Below are positions 42,563-50,927 of a stretch of DNA of 64,000 nucleotides, in pieces (positions within the stretch are counted from its first letter, which is position 1; each line of letters begins with the position of its first letter). The notes beneath the pieces are model-generated. The model saw nothing but the letters and a program-made list of their open reading frames with translations, was not told the origin of the DNA and did not search any database. Origin of the DNA: Streptomyces sp. R28 (lineage in GTDB: Bacteria; Actinomycetota; Actinomycetes; Streptomycetales; Streptomycetaceae); assembly GCF_041052385.1 (NCBI RefSeq), contig NZ_CP163439.1, positions 9,165,001 through 9,229,000 of the forward strand, in the 5' to 3' direction. A program made the position numbers and the translations under genes.

Positions 42563-43785
42563 CCTCGCTGCTGTCGCGCGGCCTGCGCAGGGTGCCGGAC
42601 CGGCCCCGCCTCTCGCCTCTGCTGCGCCTGCTCATCCTCACCCAACTCGCCTTCAACATCGGCTTCTTCGCCGTCCTGCCCTTCCTCGCCGAGCACCTGG
42701 GGCAGGCCGTCGGCATGGCGGGCTGGCTGGTCGGGTTCGTGCTGGGACTGCGGACCTTCAGTCAGCAGGGGCTGTTCGTGGTGGGCGGGGCGCTGGCCGA
42801 CCGGTACGGCATCCGGCCGGTCGTGCTCACGGGCTGCGTGCTGCGGATCGCCGGGTTCGCGTGGCTCGGGTACGCGCAGGAGACGTGGGCGGTCATCGGT
42901 GCCGTGCTGCTGATCGGGTTCGCCGCCGCGCTGTTCTCGCCGGCCGTGGAGTCCGAGGTGGCCCGGCAGGCGGTGCTGTGGGAGGAATCGGGGGCCGGCT
43001 CCCGTACCCGCGTCCTCGCGCTGCTCACCGTGGCCGGGCAGGCGGGCGCGTTCGTCGGGCCGCTGCTGGGCGCGCTGTTGCTGGCGGTGGACTTCCGTAC
43101 GGTCTGCCTCGCCGGTGCCGGAATCTTCGTACTCGTCCTCGCCGGGCATGCGTGGCTGCTGCCGCAGCACATACCCGGGCGAGGGGGCGTGCGGTTCCGC
43201 GGCGGTATGGGGAAGCTGCTGCGCAACCGTCGCTTCCTCGCCCTGTGCTGCGCGTACGGCGCCTACCTGCTCGCCTACAACCAGCTCTATCTCGCCCTCC
43301 CCGACGAGGTGGAGCGCGCCACGGGCTCCCAGGCGGCGCTGGCCTGGCTGTTCGCCCTGTCCTCGCTGCTGGTGGTGATCGCCCAGCTGCCGGTCACCCG
43401 CTGGGTGGGGGAGCGGCTCACCCTGCGCCGGTCCATGGTCGCCGGACTGCTGCTGATCGCGGCGGGGTTCGCGGTCGTGGCCGCGGCCCGGCCCGCCGGC
43501 TGGACCGGCACGGCAGGGCTGTTGCCCGCGGCCGGCTTCGTCGTCCTGCTCACCCTCGGCCAGATGCTGGTCGCGCCGGTCGCCCGCGCCTGGGTCCCCG
43601 ACCTCGCCGAGGAGGGCCGACTCGGTCTCTACACCGGGGCGTTGTCCTCGGTCTCCGGCCTGATCGTCCTGGTCGGCAGCTCGGCGACGGGAACTCTCCT
43701 CGACACGGGCTTGCCGGCCGCCGTGCCCTGGCTGGTGCTGGCGGCCGTACCGGTAGCGGCGATCGGGGTGCTGCCACGCCGGTAG
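42559..43785 (+). CDS. MFS transporter
   Basis: A 408-residue, 12-segment major facilitator (FFAVLPFLAEHLG, VVGGALADRYGIRPVV, FSPAVESEVARQ, LLTVAGQAGAFVGPLLGALL). ATG 42559 overlaps the permease stop (ATGA). Located at the end of an importer-type operon, it may export the free carrier after uptake of a bound metal or peptide, as MFS exporters do beside metallophore importers; this is inference. Downstream is the Streptomyces intergenic repeat. Confidence 0.88.
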   Translation: MTSLLSRGLRRVPDRPRLSPLLRLLILTQLAFNIGFFAVLPFLAEHLGQAVGMAGWLVGFVLGLRTFSQQGLFVVGGALADRYGIRPVVLTGCVLRIAGFAWLGYAQETWAVIGAVLLIGFAAALFSPAVESEVARQAVLWEESGAGSRTRVLALLTVAGQAGAFVGPLLGALLLAVDFRTVCLAGAGIFVLVLAGHAWLLPQHIPGRGGVRFRGGMGKLLRNRRFLALCCAYGAYLLAYNQLYLALPDEVERATGSQAALAWLFALSSLLVVIAQLPVTRWVGERLTLRRSMVAGLLLIAAGFAVVAAARPAGWTGTAGLLPAAGFVVLLTLGQMLVAPVARAWVPDLAEEGRLGLYTGALSSVSGLIVLVGSSATGTLLDTGLPAAVPWLVLAAVPVAAIGVLPRR

Positions 43786-43829
43786 GGTCCACGGCGTGGA
43801 CGTTCAGGTGGGGATCGTGCGGACGGCGA

Positions 43830-43961
43830 GTTCCTCGCCCCCGCCGCCCCTACCCGTCCCATCCTGAAGGGGCGCCGCCCCTTCCACCCCGCCAGGGGGC
43901 TTCGCCCCCTGGACCCCCATCGGCCTGAACGGCCTCGTCCTCAAACGCCGGACGGGCTGAA
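43830..43961. repeat. Streptomyces intergenic repeat with two strong hairpins
   Basis: The string ending CTCAAACGCCGGACGGGCTG is a block I recognise as common between Streptomyces genes. It includes hairpins GAAGGGGC-GCC-GCCCCTTC (43866-43884) and CAGGGGGC-TTC-GCCCCCTG (43893-43911). It lies between convergent MFS and phosphotransferase genes and probably terminates both. The rest of the 43786-44134 gap shows no gene. Confidence 0.75.
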
Positions 43962-44134
43962 AGCGTCGGGGCATGGCCGTCAGCGCCCTGAGGCCAGGCC
44001 CTGCGGGTGGATGAGCGGCGCACGGCCCCGACCCACCACCGTGCCCACCGCGCCACGCGAACCCCCGCCGGACAGGAACGGGCCGCCGCAGGCATCCCAC
44101 CGCAACCGCCGCCTGCCGCCCGACGGCTCACCTC

Positions 44135-44893
44135 TCAGGACGCCACCAGCTCCCGCACCTCCGCCACGGGAACCTGCTCCACCCGCGACGTCCGGTACAG
44201 CCACAGCACGTCCCGGCCGAACGACCAGACCAGCGCGGCCAGGGCCACTGCCGCGACCGCGAACGTCGCCGCGTACGGGAGATAGCCGGACGCGGCCAGC
44301 AGCAGGAACACGCCCTGCATCGCGGCGACCGTCTTGCGGGCCGTGCTCGGCGGGAGCGGGGCGTTCAGCCAGGGCCAGACGCGGGCGGCGGCGACGAAGC
44401 CGTAGCGCATGGCGCCGATGAGAATGACCCACGGGCCCAGCGACATGGAGACGTACACGCTCAGGACGAGGATCAGGAACGCGTCCACCTCCATGTCGAA
44501 GCGCGCGCCCAGGGCCGTCGACGTGCCGGTGCGGCGGGCCACCTTGCCGTCCACGCCGTCGAGGATCAGGGCGACCGCCGTCAGTCCGACGAACAACGTC
44601 ACCGGCGGTGAGCTCTCGAAGGAGTCCGCAACCAGCGCCGTCACGCCGCCGACCAGCGTCGCGCGGCCGAGGGTGACCCGGTTCGCCGGGCCGAAGGAGC
44701 GGAGCCTGGACCGGTGCAGGGCCAGCGAGAGCAGCGCCCATGAGGCGACGGCGAAGACGAGGCCGGTCAGCCAGCCCGCCGGCCCCATGCCGATCGCCGA
44801 ACCGAGCAGAGCCAGCAACAGGATCTGCACGCCCGCTCCCACAGCGGTCTCCTGCTGGACCAGCCTTGCTTCGTACGTGTTGTTCAGGGCCAC
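44135..44893 (-). CDS. CDP-alcohol phosphotransferase family membrane protein
   Basis: A 252-residue polytopic protein. The CDP-alcohol phosphotransferase motif is complete: DGVDGKVARRTGTSTALG followed by ARFDMEVD, fitting DGx2ARx8Gx3Dx3D. GTG 44893 follows GGAGGAAT; the open frame far upstream to 45958 is a shadow of the divergent dehydrogenase. The enzyme transfers a phosphatidyl or phospho-alcohol group from a CDP donor to an acceptor. It faces away from the pterin-like operon across a 108-bp gap; a shared function is inferred from that pairing. Confidence 0.87.
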   Translation of the reverse strand: MALNNTYEARLVQQETAVGAGVQILLLALLGSAIGMGPAGWLTGLVFAVASWALLSLALHRSRLRSFGPANRVTLGRATLVGGVTALVADSFESSPPVTLFVGLTAVALILDGVDGKVARRTGTSTALGARFDMEVDAFLILVLSVYVSMSLGPWVILIGAMRYGFVAAARVWPWLNAPLPPSTARKTVAAMQGVFLLLAASGYLPYAATFAVAAVALAALVWSFGRDVLWLYRTSRVEQVPVAEVRELVAS

Positions 44894-45001
44894 CGCACAT
44901 TCCTCCGGCCAGGTGACAGAGTCGATCAAGGCCGCGTACTGTGCGCGACCTGTGCACACCTCGGTACGTGAGCAGCTTCCCGATCGTTCAGGAGGATCCC
45001 G

Positions 45002-45985
45002 ATGAACCGCACCGCACGTGCGTTCTGGCTCAGCTCTCCGGGTGAAGGAGAGCTGAGGGAGGTCACCCTGCCGGAGCCGGGCGAGGGCGACGTGCTGGTG
45101 CGGTCGCTGTACTCCGGAGTCAGCCGGGGCACGGAGACGCTCGTGTTCCGGGGCGCGGTCCCGGAGAGTCAGTACGCGGCCATGCGAGCACCCTTCCAGG
45201 AGGGCGAGTTCCCCGCCCCGGTGAAGTATGGCTACCTGAGTGTCGGGATGGTCGAGGAGGGTCCGGACACGCTCGTCGGCCGCACCGTCTTCTGCCTCCA
45301 TCCGCATCAGACCCGGTACGTCGTCCCCGCGAGCGCGGTGACCGTCGTACCGGACACCGTGCCCGCCGCACGGGCCGTCCTCGCCGGCACCGTCGAGACC
45401 GCCGTCAACGCGCTCTGGGACGCGGCCCCCCTGGTCGGCGACCGGATCGCCGTGGTCGGCGGCGGCATGGTCGGGTGCTCGGTCGCCGCCCTGCTGGCCC
45501 GCTTCCCCGGCGTACGGCTGCAGTTGGTCGACGCCGATCCGGGCCGGGCCGAGGTCGCGGGGGCCCTCGGCGTCGGATTCGCCTCGCCCGAGGACGCGCT
45601 CGGCGAGTGCGACCTCGTCGTCCACGCCAGCGCGACCGAGCAGGGACTCGCCAGGGCCCTGGAGTTGCTCACCGCCGAGGGCACGGTCCTCGAACTCAGC
45701 TGGTACGGCGACCGGCAGATCAGCCTCCCGCTCGGCGAGGCCTTCCACTCCCGGCGGCTCGTCATCCGCAGCAGCCAGGTCGGCACCGTCTCCCCGGCCC
45801 GCCGCGCCAGCCGTACCTACGCCGACCGGCTCGCCCTCGCCCTCGACCTGCTCGCCGACCCGGCTCTCGACGCGCTCGTCACCGGGGAGAGCGCCTTCGA
45901 GGATCTGCCCGCAGTCATGCCGAAGCTCACCTCCGGGGAGATCCCGGCGCTCTGTCATCGCGTCAGGTACGCGGACACGCCCTGA
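45002..45985 (+). CDS. Medium-chain dehydrogenase/reductase, lacking classical zinc ligands
   Basis: A 327-residue MDR protein. The N-terminal GroES-like part reads PEPGEGDVLVRSLYSGVSRG; the nucleotide fold is DRIAVVGGGMVGCSVAALLA. The catalytic-zinc Cys and the GHE motif are missing (SGVSRGTETLVF occupies the position), a pattern seen in BchC-like dehydrogenases. ATG with AGGAGG upstream. It opens the rightward cluster, 150 bp ahead of the PTPS-like gene. Confidence 0.85.
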   Translation: MNRTARAFWLSSPGEGELREVTLPEPGEGDVLVRSLYSGVSRGTETLVFRGAVPESQYAAMRAPFQEGEFPAPVKYGYLSVGMVEEGPDTLVGRTVFCLHPHQTRYVVPASAVTVVPDTVPAARAVLAGTVETAVNALWDAAPLVGDRIAVVGGGMVGCSVAALLARFPGVRLQLVDADPGRAEVAGALGVGFASPEDALGECDLVVHASATEQGLARALELLTAEGTVLELSWYGDRQISLPLGEAFHSRRLVIRSSQVGTVSPARRASRTYADRLALALDLLADPALDALVTGESAFEDLPAVMPKLTSGEIPALCHRVRYADTP

Positions 45986-46065
45986 CGGACTCGTTCAATC
46001 CGGGACGACAAGAGCGCCTGACCTGAGAAAAGAGTGAGAGACGGCTGAACAAGGGGAAGCCAAGA

Positions 46066-46105
46066 GCCGTACTACACGGCATCCCCGGCAGCGACGAGCC
46101 GGGGA
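46066..46105 (+). promoter_or_regulatory. Two stacked hairpins in the leader of the PTPS-like gene
   Basis: GCCGT-ACTAC-ACGGC (46066-46080) is followed after one base by TCCCCGGC-N8-GCCGGGGA (46082-46105), then CTGGAGGG (46121) and the TTG start. There is no T-run, so it need not be a terminator. It could be an mRNA processing or regulatory structure for the four-gene operon. It does not match a riboswitch class I recognise. Confidence 0.45.
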
Positions 46106-46135
46106 CTAGGCGTACCGCACCTGGAGGGTCGTCCG

Positions 46136-46534
46136 TTGTTCAGCATCACCGTCCGCGATCACATCATGATCGCCCACAGCTTCCGCGGCGACGTCTTCGG
46201 ACCCGCGCAGCGCCTGCATGGAGCAACGTTCCTGGTGGACGCCACGTTCCGGCGCGAGCAGCTGGACGACGACAACATCGTCGTCGACATCGGACTGGCC
46301 ACGCGGGAACTGGGGGCCGTGGTCGGCGAACTCAACTACAGGAACCTGGACAACGAACCCGACTTCGCCGGGATCAACACCTCCACCGAGTTCCTGGCCA
46401 AGGTCATCGCCGACCGGCTCGCCGAGCGGATCGAGAAGGGCGCGCTGGGCGAGGGCGCCAAGGGTCTCGCGGGGCTCACCGTCACCCTGCACGAGTCGCA
46501 TGTCGCGTGGGCGAGTTATGAGCGTGCGCTGTGA
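46136..46534 (+). CDS. 6-pyruvoyl-tetrahydropterin synthase/QueD homologue with altered active site
   Basis: A 132-residue PTPS-fold protein: FSITVRDHIMIAHSFRG, LHGATFLVDATF, NINTSTE-like element and VTLHESHVAWASYE. Compared with QueD from memory, the catalytic Cys (C-x3-HGH) is Ala24, the third zinc His of HGH is Ala30 and the LDHxxLN His is Asn (NLDNEPDF). His14, His28 and the terminal Glu remain. So canonical PTPS or carboxy-tetrahydropterin synthesis is unlikely without another mechanism. TTG start with GGAGGG upstream; its stop overlaps the next start (GTGA). Confidence 0.85.
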   Translation: MFSITVRDHIMIAHSFRGDVFGPAQRLHGATFLVDATFRREQLDDDNIVVDIGLATRELGAVVGELNYRNLDNEPDFAGINTSTEFLAKVIADRLAERIEKGALGEGAKGLAGLTVTLHESHVAWASYERAL

Positions 46535-47826
46535 CCGACGTGACCCTGGAGAAGACGGCTCTGCAGAAGACGGGCCTGCAGAAGGCGGCTCTGGACAAGG
46601 TGGGTCTGGACAAGGCGGGTCTGGACAAGTCTGGTCTGCAGAAGACCGATCTGGAGAAGGCGGAGCAGGGCACGCTCGGCTATGTGCCCGTGCAGCATCC
46701 CGTCCTGAAGAACGCCGAGATCATCCCCATGTCCCTGCGCTCCGTGCACTTCGTCATGCCGGGCGGCGTCGACGACCCGACCGCGCCGAGCGGCGGCAAC
46801 GCCTACGACCGGCGCGTGAGTCTGGACCTGCCCGGCTTCGGCTGGCAGGTCCACAAGCACCCGGTGGACGGGAGCTGGCCCAGCCCCGGGGCGGCGGCCC
46901 GTGCGGAACTCGCCCGTACGCTGCGGGAGTTCCCGGACGGCACGGTCGTCCTCCTCGACGGGCTGGTCGCCTGCGGCGTGCCCGAGATCATCGTCCCGGA
47001 GGCGGAGCGGCTGGGCCTCGCGGTCCTCGTCCACCTGCCGCTCGGTGACGAGACGGGGCTCGACCCCGCCGTCGCCGCGGAGCTGGACGCCCGGGAACGC
47101 ACCGTGCTGCGGGCCGTCCCCGCGGTCATCGCCACCAGCGACTGGGCGGTCCGCCGTCTCGTCGCCCACCACGGCCTCGCCCCCGAGCGGGTCCATGTCG
47201 CCGCCCCCGGCGCCGACATCGCGCCCCTCGCGTCCGGCACGGACGGCGTGTCGCGGCTGCTGTGCGTGGCCGCCGTGACGCCGCGCAAGGGACAGCACCG
47301 GCTGGTGGAGGCGCTCGCGGCGGTGACCGACCTGCCGTGGAGCTGTGTGTGCGTGGGCGGGCTGAACCAGGATCCCGAGTACGTGGCCGAGTTGCGGTCC
47401 CTGATAGCGAAGCACGGCCTGGACGACCGGCTGATCCTGGCGGGCCCGCAGTCCGGCGCCGAACTCGACGCCAGCTACAACGCCGCCGACCTCATGGTGC
47501 TCACCTCCTACGCCGAGACGTACGGCATGGCGGTGACGGAAGCGCTCGCCCGCGGTGTCCCCGTGCTGGCCACGGACGTCGGCGGCCTCCCGGAGGCGGT
47601 CGGCCGGGCGCCCGACGGCGGCGTCCCCGGCATCCTCGTCCCGCCGGAGAACCCCGCCGCGATCGCCGCCGAACTGCGCGGCTGGTTCGGCGAGGCGGAC
47701 GTACGACGCCGACTGAAGGCGGCGGCCCGGGGACGCCGGGCCGCCCTGAACGGCTGGGCCGGCACGGCCCGCAGCCTGGCCGCGGTACTGGGCCGACTGC
47801 CGAACGAACCCCGGAGGGCGGCATGA
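46531..47826 (+). CDS. GT4-type glycosyltransferase with N-terminal pentapeptide repeats
   Basis: A 431-residue glycosyltransferase. From about residue 60 it follows the GT-B fold: FVMPGGVDDPTAPSGGN, VIATSDWAVRRL, LLCVAAVTPRKGQHRLVEAL and LTSYAETYGMAVTEALARG (the EX7E element), then PVLATDVGGLPE. Residues 6-45 are eight L-x-K-x-x units in tandem. A later GTG (46684) could also start the conserved domain. GTGA overlap with the PTPS-like gene and ATGA with the methyltransferase indicate coupled translation. Donor and acceptor unknown. Confidence 0.87.
   Translation: MTDVTLEKTALQKTGLQKAALDKVGLDKAGLDKSGLQKTDLEKAEQGTLGYVPVQHPVLKNAEIIPMSLRSVHFVMPGGVDDPTAPSGGNAYDRRVSLDLPGFGWQVHKHPVDGSWPSPGAAARAELARTLREFPDGTVVLLDGLVACGVPEIIVPEAERLGLAVLVHLPLGDETGLDPAVAAELDARERTVLRAVPAVIATSDWAVRRLVAHHGLAPERVHVAAPGADIAPLASGTDGVSRLLCVAAVTPRKGQHRLVEALAAVTDLPWSCVCVGGLNQDPEYVAELRSLIAKHGLDDRLILAGPQSGAELDASYNAADLMVLTSYAETYGMAVTEALARGVPVLATDVGGLPEAVGRAPDGGVPGILVPPENPAAIAAELRGWFGEADVRRRLKAAARGRRAALNGWAGTARSLAAVLGRLPNEPRRAA
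46546..46665 (+). repeat. Eight tandem 15-bp units (pentapeptide-like) at the glycosyltransferase N-terminus
   Basis: Units read LEKTA, LQKTG, LQKAA, LDKVG, LDKAG, LDKSG, LQKTD, LEKAE. The residue two before each Leu is T, A, V or S, as in pentapeptide-repeat proteins, though a charged amphipathic helix is an alternative. Confidence 0.85.
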
Positions 47827-48911
47827 GGAAGACGGCAACGACACGGAGCGGGGGGACGATTCCGGCACAGCCGGGACCACGCGACGCGACGGAACCGACG
47901 CGCCGCGGGCCCGAGGGCGGGGAGTCCGGGCCGCAGAGCGGGATCGTTTCGGCGGAGGATGGCATGAGCGGTGTGTCCGTACCGGCGGCGGCTGACGCGG
48001 ACGCCGTGATCCTCGGGGCCGGGCCCAGCTTCCGTCCCGGTGAGCGGGCCACCGTACGGCTGCGGGACGCCGGTCCTGACGACCCGCCCCGCTATGCGCC
48101 TGAATGGCTGGAGCTGCGCGAGAGCGCCGATGCCTCCGCGCGGGCGCACGACCTGCTCGATCCGCTGCGGATCCGGCTGGCCAACCTGCCGGGACGGACC
48201 GGGCTGGTCATCCACGACGTGGGCTGCGGCACCGGGTCCATGGGCCGCTGGCTCGCGCCCCACCTCGACGGCCCCCAGCACTGGGTCCTGCACGACCGCG
48301 ACCCCTACCTCCTGCACTTCCCCGCCGTGGCCTCCCCGCGCTCCTCCGCCGACGGCAGCCGCGTCACGGTCGAGACGCGCCGCGGCGACATCGGCCGTCT
48401 CACCCCGGACGCCCTCGCCGGCGCCTCGCTGGTGACCGCCTCCGCACTGCTCGACGTCCTCACGCGCGAGGAGGTCGCCACCCTCGCCGCGGCGTGTGCG
48501 GGCGCGGGCTGCCCGGCGCTGCTGACGCTCTCCGTCGCCGGCCGCGTCGAACTCACCCCGTCCGACCCGCTCGACACGGAGATCGCCGAGGCGTTCAACA
48601 CCCACCAGCGGCGCTCGGGAATGCTGGGCCCGGACGCGATCACGGCGGCGGCCGAGGCCTTCGCCGAGCACGGCGCGACCGTCCAGGTGCACCCGAGCCC
48701 CTGGCGGCTCGGCCCCGCCGAGTCGGCGCTCACGGCCCAGTGGCTGCGCGGCTGGGTCGGCGCGGCGGTCGAGCAACGCCCCGAACTCCGCGAGCGCGCC
48801 GACCGCTACCTGCGGGACCGTCTCGCCGCCTGTGAGGCGGGCGAACTGCACGTCGTGGTCCACCACAGCGACCTGCTGGCGCTGTGCCGGCCGACGGGCG
48901 GAGCGTCATGA
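47823..48911 (+). CDS. SAM-dependent methyltransferase (class I)
   Basis: A 362-residue protein. SAM motif I is VIHDVGCGTGSMGRWLAP; an acidic loop follows (HWVLHDRDPYLL) and a later LVTASALLDVLTREEV resembles motif IV. The first ~50 residues are non-conserved; ATG 47964 is an alternative start. ATGA overlaps link it to the glycosyltransferase and the membrane protein. Probable O-, N- or C-methylation of the cluster product. Confidence 0.86.
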   Translation: MRKTATTRSGGTIPAQPGPRDATEPTRRGPEGGESGPQSGIVSAEDGMSGVSVPAAADADAVILGAGPSFRPGERATVRLRDAGPDDPPRYAPEWLELRESADASARAHDLLDPLRIRLANLPGRTGLVIHDVGCGTGSMGRWLAPHLDGPQHWVLHDRDPYLLHFPAVASPRSSADGSRVTVETRRGDIGRLTPDALAGASLVTASALLDVLTREEVATLAAACAGAGCPALLTLSVAGRVELTPSDPLDTEIAEAFNTHQRRSGMLGPDAITAAAEAFAEHGATVQVHPSPWRLGPAESALTAQWLRGWVGAAVEQRPELRERADRYLRDRLAACEAGELHVVVHHSDLLALCRPTGGAS

Positions 48912-50254
48912 GCGTGGAGACGGTCGCCGTCCTCCCCGAGGTGCCCTCTGCCGCCCGACTCGCCACCAGGCCCTCGGTACCCCCCACAGCCGCCCTCACT
49001 CCCGCCCTCGAAGCCGTCGCGCCCTCCCGCATCGGCGTCGTCGTCACCGAGCCCCGCTCGCAAACGCCGACCCCGAGCGCAGCGCGCCCCCGTACGTCCC
49101 CGCGCGCTCTCCTGTCCCGCCTCAACACCCCCGCCTTGCGCACCCACCTCGGTACGGCGGTCGGCGTCGTCATCCTCGCGGTGCTGTTCTGGCGGCTCGG
49201 CACCGGCGTCTTCCTCGACGGGCTGCGGCGGATCGACGCGGCGGCAGTGGTCGTGGCGGTCGGGATCGGGCTCGTCACCACCGTGTTCAGTGCGTGGCGT
49301 TGGCAGCTGGTGGCCCGAGGGCTGCGGATCCGGCTGCCGCTCGGGCCGGCCGTCGCCGACTACTACCGCGCCCTGTTCCTCAACGCGGCGCTCCCCGGCG
49401 GCGTCCTCGGCGATGTGCACCGGGCGGTGCGGCACGGGCAGAGCGCCGGTGACATGGGGCGCGGCGTCCGCACGGTCGTCCTCGAGCGGACGGCCGGTCA
49501 GGTCGTCCTCGCCGGCGTCGGCGCCGTCGTCCTGCTGACCATGCCGTCGCCGGTGCTGAACGAGGCCCGGGACCTCACGCCCGTCCTGCTGTTCGCCGCG
49601 GTGGGCGCGCTCGCCGTGGTGGCCGCCGTACGCATGAACCGCGCGCCCTCGCGCCGGGACCGGTCGAACCCGACGGCGCTGCGCAGCACGCTCGGCGAGG
49701 CACGGGAAGCCCTGCTGTCCCGCCGCAACGGGCCCGGTGTCGCCGTCTCCTCCGTCGTGGTCCTCGCCGGCCACCTCGCGATGTTCGTGGTCGCCGCCCG
49801 GGTCGCCGGTTCCGCCGCCTCCGTGGCCGTCCTGCTGCCGCTCGCCGTCCTGGCCCTGCTCGCCATGGGACTGCCCCTGAACATCGGCGGCTTCGGCCCC
49901 CGGGAAGGCGTCACCGCCTGGGCGTTCGCCGCGGCGGGGCTGGGCGCCGAAAGCGGCCTGGCCGTCGCCGTCGTGTACGGCGTCCTCAGCTTCGTGGCCG
50001 CCCTGCCCGGCGCCCTCGTACTGGTCGCCCGCTGGTACTGCGGCCTGCGTGCGGGTTCCGGGGCCGCCGTCACCGAGGCGGCACCGGAACCCGGCCGCTA
50101 TGCCCTTGCGTCTCCCGTGTCCCGTACGGAATCGTCCGCGGAGGTCAGCAGTGACACATACGTGCCGAAGGAATCCGCGAGGCTCGCCAGCAGCCGCTTC
50201 CCCTTTTCCGCGGAACCCAGCGAAGGACGGCCTATGACACCCGAATCGGTATAG
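48908..50254 (+). CDS. Lysylphosphatidylglycerol-synthase-type transmembrane (flippase-like) protein
   Basis: A 448-residue membrane protein of the UPF0104/LPG-synthase transmembrane family: about eight hydrophobic segments from residue 85, with FSAWRWQLVARGL, LFLNAALPGGVLGDVHRA, VVLERTAGQV and LPLNIGGFGPREGVTAWAF. No aminoacyl-transfer domain follows, so a flippase or scaffold role is likelier. The final ~50 residues lie antisense to the creatininase gene and look unconserved. Last gene of the coupled operon. Confidence 0.83.
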   Translation: MSVETVAVLPEVPSAARLATRPSVPPTAALTPALEAVAPSRIGVVVTEPRSQTPTPSAARPRTSPRALLSRLNTPALRTHLGTAVGVVILAVLFWRLGTGVFLDGLRRIDAAAVVVAVGIGLVTTVFSAWRWQLVARGLRIRLPLGPAVADYYRALFLNAALPGGVLGDVHRAVRHGQSAGDMGRGVRTVVLERTAGQVVLAGVGAVVLLTMPSPVLNEARDLTPVLLFAAVGALAVVAAVRMNRAPSRRDRSNPTALRSTLGEAREALLSRRNGPGVAVSSVVVLAGHLAMFVVAARVAGSAASVAVLLPLAVLALLAMGLPLNIGGFGPREGVTAWAFAAAGLGAESGLAVAVVYGVLSFVAALPGALVLVARWYCGLRAGSGAAVTEAAPEPGRYALASPVSRTESSAEVSSDTYVPKESARLASSRFPFSAEPSEGRPMTPESV

Positions 50255-50886
50255 GCGGACATACCGAGGGTCAGTAGGTGACGGCGGTCGTCCGCCACGA
50301 AATCGGAAGTCTCATAACCGGGACGGATCAATTCGGGATGAGTGTGCAGAAGGATGGAGGTCTCAATTTCCCCCGCGTGCATGTCGGTGAGCAGCGAGGT
50401 CTCCACCCCCGCCCGCTCCCGCGCCGCCTCCCAGTCCTCCGCGGCCGGGAACAACGCCATCCGCTCGCCGCGCGCGGAGGACTCCTGAACGACATTGCCC
50501 AGTACGTAGTTTCCGCCGTGCCCGTTGACCAGCACCAGGGCGTCCACGCCCGATCGGCGGAGCGAAGCCGCTATGTCCCGTATCACCGCATGAAGGGTCA
50601 CTGAGGAGATGCTGACGGTCCCCGGCCAGGCCGCGTGCTCGTGCGAGCAGGAGATCGTCACCGGCGGAAGGAGGTGCACCGGGTGCGTGGCGGCTATCTC
50701 GCGCGCGACCGCGCAGGCCACGAGCGTGTCGGTGGCCAGCGGAAGGAACGGACCGTGCTGCTCGAAGCTTCCGACGGGCAGGACCGCGACCTGTCGTGAC
50801 ACGCCCGCGCCTCGCGTCCGTACGTCTTCGGTGGTGTCCGCCGGCACCAACGAGTGTGCCACCGGGTGTGTTTCCGAACCACTCAT
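50098..50886 (-). CDS. Creatininase-family amidohydrolase
   Basis: A 262-residue creatininase/ArfB/MftE-like enzyme. Metal ligands appear in VGSFEQHGPFLPLATDT (E42, H44, D53), VNGHGGN and DMHAGEIETS. ArfB of this family deformylates the formylaminopyrimidine formed from GTP in archaea, which fits the neighbouring GTP cyclohydrolase. It is divergent from that gene across 41 bp and overlaps the convergent membrane-protein gene by 157 bp at its 3' end. Confidence 0.88.
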   Translation of the reverse strand: MSGSETHPVAHSLVPADTTEDVRTRGAGVSRQVAVLPVGSFEQHGPFLPLATDTLVACAVAREIAATHPVHLLPPVTISCSHEHAAWPGTVSISSVTLHAVIRDIAASLRRSGVDALVLVNGHGGNYVLGNVVQESSARGERMALFPAAEDWEAARERAGVETSLLTDMHAGEIETSILLHTHPELIRPGYETSDFVADDRRHLLTLGMSAYTDSGVIGRPSLGSAEKGKRLLASLADSFGTYVSLLTSADDSVRDTGDARA

Positions 50887-50927
50887 CTTTTCCCGGCCTT
50901 TCGTCTCTGCTTAGGAACTGAAGAATC

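Noticed and set aside
46066..46105. Mini-ykkC (guanidine-II) riboswitch
   Set aside because: Two hairpins are present, but the loops are not ACGR tetraloops.
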